A DNA stretch of 64,000 bases, taken from positions 14,518,390-14,582,389 of the forward strand of contig OZ020258.1 in the NCBI GenBank assembly GCA_963971285.1, written 5' to 3'. Source of the stretch: Astropecten irregularis (lineage: Eukaryota > Echinodermata > Asteroidea > Paxillosida > Astropectinidae). The position numbers were made by a program, and so were the translations under genes. The notes under the pieces were generated by a model that was not told the DNA's origin, did not search any database, and worked only from the letters and a program-made list of their open reading frames with translations. This document shows, one piece after another, positions 22,401 through 33,699 of the stretch (position 1 is its first letter; each line of letters starts with the position of its first letter).

Positions 22401-23116
22401 TTAAATTTCTGTTGATCAGGCCACGCGCGCTGCATAATAATGAGCGCTATTGTCTACACTTGATAATGGAATACGCGCAAGGTGCAATTTTATTATTCCA
22501 TTGTACGCACTGCATGACGCGCTAGGCAACGTTTTGAACACCAATGTAAGAAGCCAAACAATAAACATACCGGTTGACATCGACATTCTTGTGCTGCTTA
22601 GTTCCAGGCTTTCTAGAGTACATGGCGGTTTGGGGCAGTCACAGTACAGGTGATTGAGACTTGTTTCTCAATGAGAATTTTATGGGAACGGAAAACAAAA
22701 AATAGTGATGGAAGTGAACACACGAAGCTTAAAAACAAAGCCCAAGTTCAAAATAAAGCCCGGGCTATCATACCCCACGGTTGTCGGCAGTAATCTGTAA
22801 ACTTTATACTGCAAACGACGATTTTCATTTCTGCATTTTTTTTTTCAAATGGAAGGGATCATTCTAACTCTTTCCTGACCGCCATCTCCTTTCTTTTTAC
22901 TAAACGACATAGGTTGTCTGCTAGGTTTTGTCTTTAAATTCACGCGGGTGATATTTCCAAATTTCGCTCTTGAAAGAGAACCCGATGTTGTCTTCTAAAC
23001 TTTGATGTCTTCACTATTGAAAGAAAGCCATAAACGTAACATTTCTCAGGGAAATCACTACTTTGATTGTAGGCTAGAGCAATAATTTCCAAAATGATAG
23101 AGTCAAGTTTGTTCCC
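19481..23116 (+). repeat. Higher-order repeat copy 3 (A-B-C-D-E) after an A-B dimer
   Basis: An A-B dimer (18,030-19,480) precedes a further A-B-C-D-E block, which is followed by an extra D monomer at 23,117. The dimer and the repeated D look like products of unequal exchange out of register with the five-monomer period. Confidence 0.85.
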
Positions 23117-26100
23117 TTGAAGACTGGTGTTAATTTTCTGTTGATCAGGCCACGCGAGCTGCATATTAATGAGCGGTATTGTCTACGCTTGACAATGGAA
23201 TACGCGCAAGGTGCTATTATTCCATTGTACACACTGCATGACGCGCTAGGCAACGCTTTAAGCAACCAATGTAAGAAGCCAAACAATAAACATACCGGTT
23301 GATATCGACATTCTTGTGCTGTTTAGTTCCAGGCTTTCTAGAGTATCTGGCGGTTTGGGGCAGTCACAGTACGGGTGATTGAGAATTGTTTTTGACTGAG
23401 AATTTTATGGAAACGGAAAACAAAAACTAGTGATGGAAGTGAACACACGAAGCTGAAAAACAAAGCCAAAGTTCAAAATAAAGCCCGGGTTATCATAGCC
23501 CACGGTTGTGGGCAGTTTTCTGCAAACTTTATACTGCAAACGACGATTTTCATTTGTGCATTTGTTTTTCAAAAGGAAGGGATCATTCTAACTTTGTCCC
23601 GACCGCCATCTCCTTTCTCTTTACTAAACAACATAGGAGGTTGTTTGCTAGGTTTTGTCTTTAAATTTACGCGGGTGCTATTTCCAAATTTCGCTCTTAA
23701 AAGATAACCCGATTTTGTCTTCTAAACTTGGATGTCTTCACTATTGAAAGAAAGCCCTCAACCTAATATTTCTCAGGGAAATCACTACTTTGATTGTAGG
23801 CTAGAGCAATAATTTCCAAAATGATAGCGTCAAGTTTATTCCCTTGAAGACTGGTGTTAAATTTCTGTTGATCAGGCCACGCGAGCTGCATATTAATGAG
23901 CGCTATTGTCTACACTTGACAATGGAATACGCGCAAGGTGCAATTATTCCATTTTACGCACTGCATAACGCGCTAGGCAACGTTTTAAGCAACCAATGTA
24001 AAGAAGCCAAACAATAAATTTACCGGTCGAGATCGACATTCTTGTGCTATTTGGTCTTTCCAGAGTACCTGGCGGTTTGGGGCAGTCATAATACGGGTGA
24101 TTGAGACTTGTATTTGACTGAGAATTTTATGGGAACAGAAAACAAAAACTAGTGATGGAAGTGAACACACGAAGCTGCAAAACAAAGCCCAAGTTCAAAA
24201 TAAAGCCCGGGCTATCATACCCCACGGTTGTGGACAGTAATCTGTAAACTTTATACTGCAAACGACGATTTTCATTTCTGCATTTTTCTTTCAAATGGAA
24301 GGGATCATTCTAACTTTGTCCCAACCGCAAGCTCCTTTTTTTTTACAAAACGCCATGTAGACTGTTTGCTAGGTTTTGTCTTTAAATTCACGCGGGTGCT
24401 ATTTTCAAATTTCGCTCTTGAAAGATAACCCGATTTTGTCTTTTAAACTTTGATGTCTTCACTATTGAAAGAAAGCCCTCAACCTAATATTTCTAAGGGA
24501 AATCACTACTTTGATTGTAGGCTAGAGCAATAATTTCCAAAATGATAGCGTCAAGTTTGTTCCCTTGAAGACTGGTGTTAAATTTCTGTTGATCAGGCCA
24601 CGCGAGCTGCATATTAATGAGCGCTATTGTCTACACTTGACAATGGAATACGCGCAAGGTGCTATTATTCCATTGTACGCACTGCATGACGCGCTAGGCA
24701 ACGTTTTAAGCAACCAATGTAAAGAAGCCAAACAATAAAATTTACCGGTCGAGATCGACATTCTTGTGCTATTTGGTCTTTCTAGAGTATCTGGCGGTTT
24801 GGTGCAGTCACAGTACGGGTGATTGAGAATTGTTTTTGACTGAGAATTTTATGGGAACGGAAAACAAAAACTAGTGATGGAAGTGAACACACGAAGCTGA
24901 AAAACAAAGCCAAAGTTCAAAATAAAGCCCGGGTTATCATAGCCCACGGTTGTGGGCAGTTTTCTGCAAACTTTATACTGCAAACGACGATTTTCATTTG
25001 GGCATTTGTTTTTCAAATGGAAGGTATCATTCTAACTTTGTCCCGACCGCCATCTCCTTTCTCTTTACTAAACAACATAGGAGGTTGTTTGCTAGGTTTT
25101 GTCTTTAAATTTACGCGGGTGCTATTTCCAAATTTCGCTCTTGAAAGATAACCTGATTTTGTCTTCTAAACTTGGATGTCTTCACTATTAATGAAAGAAA
25201 GCCCTCAACCTAATATTTCTCAGGGAAATCACTACTTTGATTGTAGGCTAGAGCAATAATTTCTAAAATGATAGCGTCAAGTTTGTTCCCTTGAAGACTG
25301 GTGTTAAATTTATGTTGATCAGGCCACGCGCGCTGCATAATAATGAGCGCTATTGTCTATACTTGACAATGGAATACGCGCAAGGTGCAATTATTCCATT
25401 GTACGCACTGCATGACGCGCTAGGCAACGTTTTGAACACCAATGTAAGAAGCCAAACAATAAACATACCGGTTGACATCGACATTCTTGTGCTGCTTAGT
25501 TCCAGGCTTTCTAGAGTACCTGGCGGTTTGGGGCAGTCACAGTACAGGTGATTGAGACTTGTTTCTGAATGAGAATTTTATGGGAACGGAAAACAAAAAA
25601 TAGTAATGGAAGTGAACACACGAAGCTGACAAACAAAGCCCAAGTTCAAAATAAAGCCCAGGCTATCATAGCCCACAGTTGTGGTCAGTTTTCTGCAAAC
25701 TTTGTACTGCAAACGACGATTTTCATTTGTGCATTTGTTTTTCAAAAGGAAGGGATCATTCTAACTTTGTCCCAACCGCAAGCTCCTTTCTTTTCACAAA
25801 ACGCCATGTAGACTGTTTGCTAGGTTTTGTCTTTAAATTCACGCGGGTGCTATTTCCAAATTTTGCTGTTGAAAGATAACCCGATTTTGTCTTCTAAACT
25901 TTGATGTCTTCACTATTGAAAGAAAGCCCTCAACCTAAAAGTTTGTTCCCTTGAATACGCGCAAGGTGCAATTATTCCATTGTACGCACTATACATGACG
26001 CGCTAGGCAACGTTTTGAACACCAATGTTATAGGCCAAACAATAAACATACCGGTTGACATCGACATTCGTGTGCTGTTTAGCTTTCTAGAGTACCTGGC

Positions 26101-26133
26101 GGTTTGAGGCAGTCACAGTACGGGTGATTGAAA

Positions 26134-26350
26134 ACAGACCTTTTCTTTTTCAAAAAATTGCCACTTCGTATGCATCATCTTTTTCGTGGTTGGAAGAACA
26201 TTTTTTGCTTAGGGGCCTACTGGTTTTTTGGCAGCTAGGGCGATCCTATACCCTCAGGAGGAGATCATAATTAGGCATAATTATGTTGTCTTTTCACCCG
26301 GCATTTATATAATGTTTGTTGGATGCTTCAAACAAATAATTATATTTCTG
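26134..26350. other. Unassigned spacer between array and Harbinger element
   Basis: About 215 bases separate the last partial satellite monomer from the Harbinger terminus. I see no repeat copy, gene or regulatory signal here. Confidence 0.5.
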
Positions 26351-28058
26351 GGCCGGTATTCACGAAACTACTTAAGTCACAAAATTATAAGCACCCCACT
26401 TAAATACCCAACTTAGACGACTCTCACTGACTAAGCGGTATTCACGAAGCGTTTTCGCTAAGTGCCCCGCTTAATTTCGAGTCTTAAATTTAAGACTGGT
26501 CCGACCTGACTTAAGTGGGGCACTAGGGTGTCATGGCCGCTTTTTTACGTGCCGCGTACCGCAGAAATTTTAACGAAATAATTCTTCATAGGGAGAGAAT
26601 AGATCATGAAAGGTGCGATCCCTTAGCAGAATGTACGGACGGGGAACTTTACTCAAGAGATAGATGTGATAGGAATGGTATTTTGTTCGTAATTGAGCTA
26701 ATAAATGAACAAATCGAGTCGCCAAGGCGGTGCTATTTCTGCGGAGATCAAGGTATAGTGATATAGCTAAGCGCCGCAGCGCAGTACATGTAAATGTTTA
26801 CATGATGATGTACTAACACGTAAACTATGCTTGCGGAACTTTTTTTTCTTCATGAAAGTAGGCCTATCCAAAATCATCATTATAAAAAATAGTCGGTACG
26901 TCTTTCAAGAACATAAGACTAAGAGAGTTTGTGAGGTGGCCAGCGGTCGCAGACACGTAAATATCCAAATGGGGATATTATCAAAATAATTGCAAGATTT
27001 CCAGAGGTATTAAACTTCACTGATTTGATTGACAGCGCACAGTAGGCCTACATACAACCGTATTTCGCACCTTCAAAACATGTTGTAAATAGTAAGAATT
27101 GACCATAATAAAATGTACAATTTGTTGTGGATGACAAAAGTATTTTCACACAAATAAATGCCCACCATGATGATGAAAACCTTGTCAGGGATCATGTAGT
27201 CCACGCGTATTTCCTGTAAGTTTATAACTCCGTTCACAAAAATCAAAAGTTCACTCACAACACAAGCCAAAATATTACGCACTGCATATGTACTGTATAC
27301 TGCATTATGTTTACATTGTACAGTGTACATGTATGTACATGTACATTATACAGTGCGCACACAGAGTCGTCCCGTCCATTCAAATAGTAGGTCAAGTTCA
27401 TGAAACAATTTGCATAAATTTGATACAAATTTAAAACAATTTGATACACAACAAAGTACTCACGGCGTGCATGTACTGTATAAAATGAGAGGTTGAAATA
27501 ATTGTCAACAAACAGACTCCTGTTGGGATTTTTTCACTTGCCAAATTGCTTGTAAAAATGGGTGATTATTATAGAAGGTTAGTAAGCTTTATAGGTTATT
27601 ATTCACAAACATGACTAAAACACAATGATAATGAATATTGTCAACAATATTTAGTAGCTGACAGCCTAAATAAATAATCTGAATTATGTGTGCGACAAGT
27701 GCACATAAAATTATTTATCAGAGAGAAGTACAAATTGGTTCCAGTGTAAAGCTAATAGGATAAAATGTGCCCCCAAAAAATCAGTAAAAACAAGCAGCTA
27801 GGAAAACGGTAATGGTAATTAATTGATAAATTGATTGCGCCGACCGTGTAGTCTTGACAACGATTGTTGACGTTAGACTTTCACACATGCGCAACAGAAA
27901 TATTTTCACCAACAAACCTAAGTGGGGTGCTAAGATAAGTGGGTTACTAAGTTGTTTCGTGAATACGTCCTTAAGCGCCCAACTTAAGTTAGCGGGGTGC
28001 TTGAGACTTAAGTGCATAACTTAAGTACCCCACTTAGTAAGTTTCGTGAATACCGGCC
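26351..28058 (+). mobile_element. PIF/Harbinger element, non-autonomous, 1.7 kb
   Basis: Inverted ends GGCCGGTATTCACGAAAC (26351) and GTTTCGTGAATACCGGCC (ending 28058) are perfect. They are flanked by CTG on both sides (26348-26350 and 28059-28061). Subterminal arms carry repeated ACTTAAGTGGGGCACT-type motifs in both orientations. A transposase N-terminal fragment lies at 26,533-26,766, but the DDE catalytic core is missing, so this is an internally deleted copy. The remainder (26,770-27,880) is AT-rich with no recognised content. Confidence 0.85.
26533..26766 (+). pseudogene. Harbinger transposase N-terminal fragment
   Basis: A 77-residue frame starting MAAFLRAAYRRN contains CDPLAECTDGELYSRDRC and ILFVIELINEQIESP. 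Harbinger/HARBI1-type nucleases usually start with a similar stretch, in which an R-rich helix precedes DPL.xY.D.EL...YRF and a helix before the conserved pre-core region. The sequence stops at codon 78 just after that region, and no downstream DDE segment was found within the element. The start is the first ATG after the left subterminal repeats. The assignment rests on motif order and is supported by the element's own ends and 3-bp target duplication. Confidence 0.7.
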
Positions 28059-28129
28059 CTGGACCTCAGTTATTATCATTTTGTCCATCTTTCCCAAGCA
28101 ATCAATACAGCTGGCACGTTAGGACATAG

Positions 28130-28320
28130 GGAAATACGTGTGCATCTTTTTTTTGTCGCGCGACAAAATCACTTTCAATTTGATTTCAAAAAGTCGCGCG
28201 ACAAGTCGCACTACTTTGTCGCGTAAAATAATGTAAACAGGCCCATTGATTTGTGCGCAGTTTTAAAAATACACGCGACATTGTCGCGCGACAAAGTCGC
28301 GTATGTGTAAATAGGCCTTT
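28130..28320. repeat. GTCGCGCGAC palindrome-rich MITE-like repeat
   Basis: The palindrome TTGTCGCGCGACAA and variants occur several times, with TGTAAACAGGCC and TGTAAATAGGCC on the same strand. The arrangement resembles a small hAT-like MITE, possibly two in tandem; exact ends and target duplication are not clear. Confidence 0.5.
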
Positions 28321-28369
28321 AATCGGCCTTTTCATTTCTGCATTCGTCATCTATCTCCCTTGTTGTATA

Positions 28370-29090
28370 CACTTTACCAATGACTGTGTTGCTACTGATT
28401 CATCTAATGTTGTAGATGACAATGCTATTGTTGGTCGTATGTGTCCTCACAATGACTCTTTTAATTGCTACACAAATGAAGTCTCCAAATTCAATGATTG
28501 GTGCGACAAAAACTGCCTTAAAATAAATGTCCTCAAGACCAAAGAGATTGATTTCAGTAATAACAAAGAGACTGTCCCTATGGTGGACATAAAGGGCCAC
28601 ACACTTGAAAGAGTGTCCGAATATAAATATTTGGGCACTATTATTGATGATCAGTTGAGATTTGACAAATATTTGAAGACTACATGTAGCAAATTGAACC
28701 AGACTTTTCTTTTTGAGGAAGCGCAATTCTTTTCGCATTGACAACACTATACTTGACATGTTCTACAAGACTATTGTGCAAAGTGTTTTATCTTTTAATT
28801 TGGTTTGTGTATTTGGGAACATGCGTGGTGTGGATAAGTGTAAGTTTAGTAGAGTAATCCAACAAGCAGAGAAAATCACTGGTATGTGTCAACAGAGTGC
28901 ACAGACACTCTATTCTACTCAATTGTGCAATATGGTTAAGAGTATTTTATCTGATATTCTACATCCTCTACACTCACAATTTGTTATGGATAGGAGAGAA
29001 ACCCGCCTCATGCAACAAAGAATTCGCACTGAGCGCTACAACAAATTTTTCGTTCCCTCGGCCATTAGAATGTATAATGCTAACTTGTAA
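28370..29090 (+). pseudogene. Non-LTR retrotransposon (CR1/L2-like) reverse transcriptase 3' remnant
   Basis: Two overlapping frames (28,253-28,741 and 28,713-29,090) give consecutive parts of a LINE ORF2 end. The first includes KFNDWCDKNCLKINVLKTKE and EYKYLGTIIDDQLRF, the thumb-side region after the YADD motif in CR1/L2-clade enzymes. The second has LQ-rich helices and ends with RIRTERYNKFFVPSAIRMYN, a common C-terminal signature. The catalytic FADD-type motif lies upstream and is not preserved, and a frameshift sits near 28,715-28,740. The 3' tail runs into a TCTA microsatellite, as expected for L2/CR1 elements whose tails are short tandem repeats. This is a 5'-truncated, dead insertion. 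Confidence 0.75.
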
Positions 29091-29261
29091 ATTCGTGGAT
29101 ATTTTTATAGGCTTTTAATTCTATTTTAAATGTGTGTATTTTTATGGGTTTTTTTTTTATTATGTGTGCATTTTTTTATGTTTTATTTTAAATAGTGTGT
29201 GTATTTTTATGTTTAATGTCAAAGGCCAAATTAATTTCAACTGTGGGACAATTAAGTTCTT

Positions 29262-29381
29262 ATCTATCTATCTATCTATCCATCTATCTGTTTTTGTCTG
29301 TCTGTCTGTCTGTCTGTCGGGCGGGCTGTCGGGCTGTCTATCTGTCTATCTGTCTATCTATCTATCTATCTATCTATCTTA
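29262..29381 (+). repeat. TCTA/TCTG microsatellite at the LINE 3' end
   Basis: Tetranucleotide TCTA, TCTG and interrupted GGGC units fill about 120 bases directly after the LINE 3' region. The long Ser/Leu-rich frames here are artefacts of the repeat. Confidence 0.9.
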
Positions 29382-29399
29382 AGATAGTGCTTTGTGAAA

Positions 29400-29768
29400 T
29401 CCAGCCCAGGTGCCGAACGGTCCGAAGTATACTGCGACATGTAGTCAAGATGCCGGATGACTCTCCAGGAGTGGCGGCTTCGACATTAAGGCGTATGTTA
29501 GCGGCCGGTGATCGGTGTAGACGGTGAACTGTCGTCCCTCCAGGAAGTGTCGGCAATTGAGAATCGCTAGATACACATCCAGCAGTTCCCTGGCAAATGT
29601 GCTGTATCGCGTCTCTGCGGCCTTGAGTCGCTATGAGAAGAATGCGATGGGTCTCCACATGCCATCAGAGTACTGTTGAAGAACACCACCGACTGCTACA
29701 TCTGATGCATCTACCATCAAGCTTATCTTCAGCTCAGATGAAGGATATACAAGCAAGGTGGTGTTTTT
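29400..29768 (-). pseudogene. Ty3/gypsy RNase H fragment
   Basis: On the minus strand the frames spell the start of a gypsy RNase H domain (SLMVDASDVAVGGVLQQ, then WRPIAFFS) followed, after a stop, by the middle and end ([38 protein letters not shown]). The first acidic residue (VDAS) and the later YTDH aspartate are present. The stop after PIAFFS and another after the HPAS motif show it is inactive. Both flanks are foreign: a LINE tail on the left, composite SINE copy 2 on the right. The same domain's end recurs at 53,985-54,108. Confidence 0.8.
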
Positions 29769-30631
29769 CATTAGAATGAAACAGGAACAGAAAAACAAAC
29801 AGACAACCCGGCGGGGAGACATACAGATACAAAAAAATTACGTACAAATAATTCATACAATTTTTTTTTTTTTATCTAGGTGTACCATGTACGCCGTAAC
29901 TTGACAAAATAGGAAAATTAACAGGGTTTTTAAAAAAAGGAAGAAATAAAATCATGCAGACGGGCCATTCAACTATTCCTCCTGACATTTTAAACAAAAA
30001 AGAGCAAGAGTTAAGCAGACCGTCAGGTGTTCAGGGGCACGCGATTCACCGGGATTCTTTCACCCGGCTTACCGGCTCCCATATAGTACCCTTGTGGCTT
30101 ACTGGCAAGCCGACTACTGCATATCCTCCCCACCATTGAGACCTTAGCCTGACATGCAAAGCTCTGAAGGACTAAGAGGGAGAAACAAGGCGGCCCCTGG
30201 ACCATCGCGGTGCCAGGGTCCGCACATGCCATGTTCCATTCATTATCAGAGAGTCAGGATCGGAGAATCGAACCCAGACTGCCGGAAGTCTGAGCGGTGG
30301 TACCTTCGCTTATCCCACCGAGCCACGAAGCGTTGGTGAAATCGCAGCCCTTTCTAAAACTATTTATATCAGACAATTGATAGGAGTAAAACATTAAACA
30401 AAATTGCTGGCATCACAGGGCTCGAACCCGGGACACGTAATCCGAAATCCCATTCCCAAACCACTCGGCCATATGAAATGTATTGACGGCGTCAAGGAAT
30501 CTAGCAGTAAAGTGATTGTCAATGCCCTATTCACCTAAAAATCACTCAAGTGTGAATGAAGACAGTCTCCATGGACACACATAACCCGTAATACGACAAA
30601 CGACATTCGGTATTAAATCTCCCGGACTTTG
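29769..30631 (-). mobile_element. Composite SINE-like repeat, copy 2
   Basis: Reverse complement of 5,873-6,775. It retains both tRNA-like heads (minus strand, about 30,245-30,333 and 30,405-30,474) and the GC-rich body, but stops at TAGAATGAAACAGG and so lacks the last 30 or so bases of copies 1 and 3. Confidence 0.75.
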
Positions 30632-30634
30632 ATA

Positions 30635-30918
30635 CACGGGTTTACACCATGGCGGCCATCTTGGATTTTGATCGCAACTTCAAAACGAGGCACGCGCGCG
30701 CACTTTTCTAAGTGTAATTGTAAGCCCGTCCATTGTCGAAGACAATACACGGGTAGACTGGTTCCCGTCCCAATACATAAAATACGATAGACGTCAGGAG
30801 ACTACTGTAGGGAACGGGAACCAGTCTAAATACACGGGTTTACACTTCGGCAGTTTTGATCGCGACTTCAAAACGAGGCACTACCACGCATGCGCTTTTT
30901 TGGAAGTGTAAACCCGTG
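30635..30918. mobile_element. TA-target MITE pair (Tc1/mariner-type)
   Basis: The ends CACGGGTTTACAC and GTGTAAACCCGTG are inverted repeats flanked by TA, and the equivalent site in segment C (near 55,901) lacks the insert. Two direct copies of the TTCAAAACGAGGCAC-containing unit lie inside, so it is probably two elements side by side, the second interrupted by a 75-bp MITE at 30,754-30,828. Confidence 0.7.
30754..30828. mobile_element. 75-bp MITE, independent insertion with 10-bp duplication
   Basis: Inverted ends TAGACTGGTTCCCGT and ACGGGAACCAGTCTA match the 2509 element in reverse orientation. It is flanked by AATACACGGG at 30,744-30,753 and 30,829-30,838. It interrupts the start of a TA-MITE, whose own terminus supplies the duplicated target. 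Confidence 0.8.
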
Positions 30919-32456
30919 TATTAGGTGAGTCCACAACATGGCAATTAAAGTGCAGCGACTTCAGGGCCTGAATTCGTCCAAATAGCTCAAAGTAAAAGTC
31001 GAAAATCTTGGTGCAGAGTTTCATCCCTTAAAATTTTTTTTTTTTTTTACTAGGGTTTAGAAAATGATTTTATAAAAACGTGTTTTGATCGTATGAGCTC
31101 TGTGGAATGATTTTCACCCATTCACTGGTGTACAGCATTAGTGTGTATTACTACAGACATAATCTAAGTCATTTATGGGTGCACCACACTCAATGAACTT
31201 TACCCATTGACCTTAGTGTAAAATCCCTCAACTTCAGAGTTTAAAAAAAAACATTCAGGAGTCTCTCAGTTTTTGTAGTTTGAACCGTCATCTACCCAAT
31301 TCTTTTCAATTTTTTGTTTTTTTAGCCTATTAAATATTTTGATAATTGCCCCAAGAAAACAAAACACCCCAGAGAATGTCCTTTTTCCGTAACCGACTTG
31401 CTAGCAGTTTTCACGACGCAACCCTCCACGTTCAAAACAATGTAGGGCCAAATTGTAAGCCAACATTTTTTCAAGTCTCAACAACAGGCTGAAGCACTGA
31501 ACCCCCAAGTTGTTATAACCCGTGATAATTTATACACAATATATTAACTGCTTCCCAAAATGCATTAAACAATATTTGAGGGTACACAGAATAAATTCCC
31601 GGCGGCACTCGGCTAAAATCAAAACTATAAGGGCAAATTCACCCCTCGGAATTAAACGCATGAATTTTCCATGAAGCCATTATATTTTTCCAAATAAAAC
31701 AACATTTAAATTTCCTGTTGAACATGTTCTTGTTTGACTTCATGAGTTCTATTACTCCTTGAGATACGTTTGTGAAATAAAACCGCTTCTTTTGGAAATG
31801 TATTCCAAACTGGCTAGGCCTATGTCTGTTTTTATTACGTGGTTGTTGTTTACCTCGAGTGGCAACTTGACAAGACGTGAGAGATAAAACCAGTTTTATT
31901 GGCACCCGGATGAAACGGTACCCAGACGTCTACAGTAGAAAATCAACCAGTATCATGTAGAGCACGTGCAACCATTCGTACAGTATACAATCGTGGAGTT
32001 ATGCAACTTGCGCGAAGTTCAGACGAGAAGGAAGTTCAAAAGATTTCTAGATAACTTTGTTTTTTGTTCCAGTTTGTCTCGTGTTCATTCGTAAAACTGT
32101 ATTTTCACGTTGACTGGACAGTCAGGGTTGGCACGGCCTGGTATTCTGTCCCTGCTGTAGTTTTAGATGCCTAAGTCAGCGTACCAATGTTTTCATAGCG
32201 TGAGAAGTGAATGCGACCGTGCAAGAGACTCGTGAACTCGGCTGCCCAAGGAGACCATGGAATAAGGAACATGAAGAGCCAAGCGTACGGAGCATTCACT
32301 TACAGTACACCTGTACACGGAATTCCTGTACATGTAATCATGCACACAGTATAGCATACTGACTGTGTGACTGCACTTTGCTGCTGTTTTGCAACTCAAC
32401 ACGTGAATCGGTATCCTGCACTTTTTTGTAAACATTAAAACAAGAAACTCAGACTC

Positions 32457-32527
32457 AGAGCCATAAAAGTGTGAAAAACCTAAACTTCTAAGTCAGAAGT
32501 TGAAGTTTTTCACACTTTTATGGCTCT
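32457..32527. repeat. Perfect 23-bp-arm hairpin private to segment B
   Basis: AGAGCCATAAAAGTGTGAAA and onward (32,457-32,479) is exactly inverted at 32,505-32,527, with an inner AACTTCT/AGAAGTT pair. In segment C (about 60,370-60,405) the same place has a single, unmirrored GAGCCATGAAGTGTGAAC stretch. Confidence 0.85.
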
Positions 32528-32583
32528 AATGTTACATCAGCTTGATTGGTATCTGACTTCTGACTAGCGGTAAGTATCGTCCG

Positions 32584-33356
32584 GTCATGTGTTTTCACCC
32601 GACATGTGTTTTCGCTCCCCCAATTCGACTCCCGTTTACCGTGAGATCGTGCAAGATTCTTTGTGATCAGTATCCCTGAAGTGATGACTTCGCTCAGGGC
32701 TAGCTCCGACATTAAGGATGTTGAGAACAAAGTTTCCAGTCCTGAGTGATGCTCAAAAGTTAAAAACTATGTGATTTTGGGTGTATATTACTAATGCATT
32801 TTAAGGCTAATGTTCAAACGTTTATAAAAGACACAATCTGTGGCCAAATATTCCAAACTAAACTGTCGTCTGCTTGAGCAACTTTCATTCTTCAGATGTC
32901 AGACGGCAGGTCATGTGACCCTGCTGCGATCTGGGTTTTTATGGCGTGCCAATGAGACAAAAGTGTTAAAGTCTTTCTCTAATCGGAGTGACAGTGCTTG
33001 TTTTTCTCCTTTAAATTTTAACTTTGATAAGCTGATGTATCCATGTTTAGGCCTCTCATAATGATGCCAGATATTATGAAAAATGCCGTGATAATATTTC
33101 GCATCAAGATCAACAATTAGATTTAATTTTATTTGCCTTTAAATATGTCATGCATGATATTGTTGATAAATTATCTATAATTCACAATCTTGGAATCAAG
33201 ACTATTTTAGAACCTTTTTAAAATAAACTCAATTGACCCAGTAAGAAGAATCGAGTCAGGACAATATTCCAGCCGTTTTTGAGTGACTTGGTGCGCCATA
33301 GCTACCCCGATGTCAATGAACTTTGCCGCTCAGCCAAGGGGGTGAAAACACATGAC
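32584..33356. repeat. Inverted-repeat-bounded insertion in segment B
   Basis: GTCATGTGTTTTCACCC (32,584-32,600) is inverted at 33,340-33,356. Segment C lacks the interval. A second pair, GTTTTCGCTCC near 32,607 and its complement near 33,536, suggests the inserted material runs to about 33,565. It is probably an unclassified non-autonomous transposon; no protein is recognised inside. Confidence 0.5.
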
Positions 33357-33699
33357 GTCGCGTTTACATAGCGGAATTGGTGTCCCTGTAAATGACGGGC
33401 AATATTTTCAAAGAAAAGACTTGAACTTCGAGGATTTTTGCAGATAATAATCTGGAAGTGTCCAGTTGAAAGGTGTGAGGAGTGATTTTCTGATATTCCA
33501 TTTCGTTTTCATTTTTGAGAAACTTTCCTGTTATCGGAGCGAAAACCGATAACTGCAGGATACTACATGTATGGTGCCACAGACAGGTAGGTAAACTAAA
33601 ATGACTTAGGCCCCTAATATATAATAAATACATTTAGAAGGCTTAATTAGCCGGGGCCTACTCGACTTTTTTCGTTTCATTTATCATTCACAATTTCCA

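Larger units (their letters stand above)
8006..26133 (+). repeat. 18-kb satellite array, ~726-bp monomer, about 25 copies
   Basis: The block GAGAATTTTATGGGAACGG recurs about every 726 bases from 8,136 to 25,569, all in the same orientation. Five monomer types can be told apart by fixed differences: the VIGQ-type variant GTAATAGGCCAAAC marks one, an extra TTTTA before ATTCC marks two, and CTTTAAGCAACC marks another. Their order is X-A-B-C'-ABCDE-ABCDE-AB-ABCDE-D followed by three diverged edge monomers and a partial one (25,945-26,133). Each monomer keeps two short hairpins, for example 8660-8694 and 8964-8979. Monomer length is not a multiple of three, and the 60-100 residue frames are broken differently among types, so coding is unlikely. 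Confidence 0.95.
30921..33690 (+). repeat. Segment B of a duplicated block
   Basis: Aligns by eye in order with segment C (55,904-60,550): CACAACATGGCAATTAAAG, TTATGGGTGCACCACACT, ACCGCTTCTTTTGGAAATG, CTTGACAAGACGTGAGAG, AGTCAGCGTACCAATG and TATCATTCACAATTTC all recur in the same order. Substitutions are frequent, so the duplication is old. B carries its own insertions near 32,457 and 32,584-33,565. No gene is recognised within it. Confidence 0.8.

Noticed and set aside
8136..25811. Repeated 60-103 residue reading frames in the satellite (for example those starting MRILWERK or MKTGV) as a protein family
   Set aside because: They recur only because the monomer recurs. Monomer length is not a multiple of three, frames overlap on both strands, and monomer types break them with indels. 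No domain or start context supports translation.
8006..26133. CRISPR-like array
   Set aside because: Repeat units are ~726 bp, with no short-repeat/unique-spacer alternation, and the sequence is eukaryotic in character.
29134..29527. Ser/Leu-rich and Cys-rich proteins across 29.1-29.5 kb
   Set aside because: Translations of the TCTA/TCTG microsatellite at the LINE 3' end.
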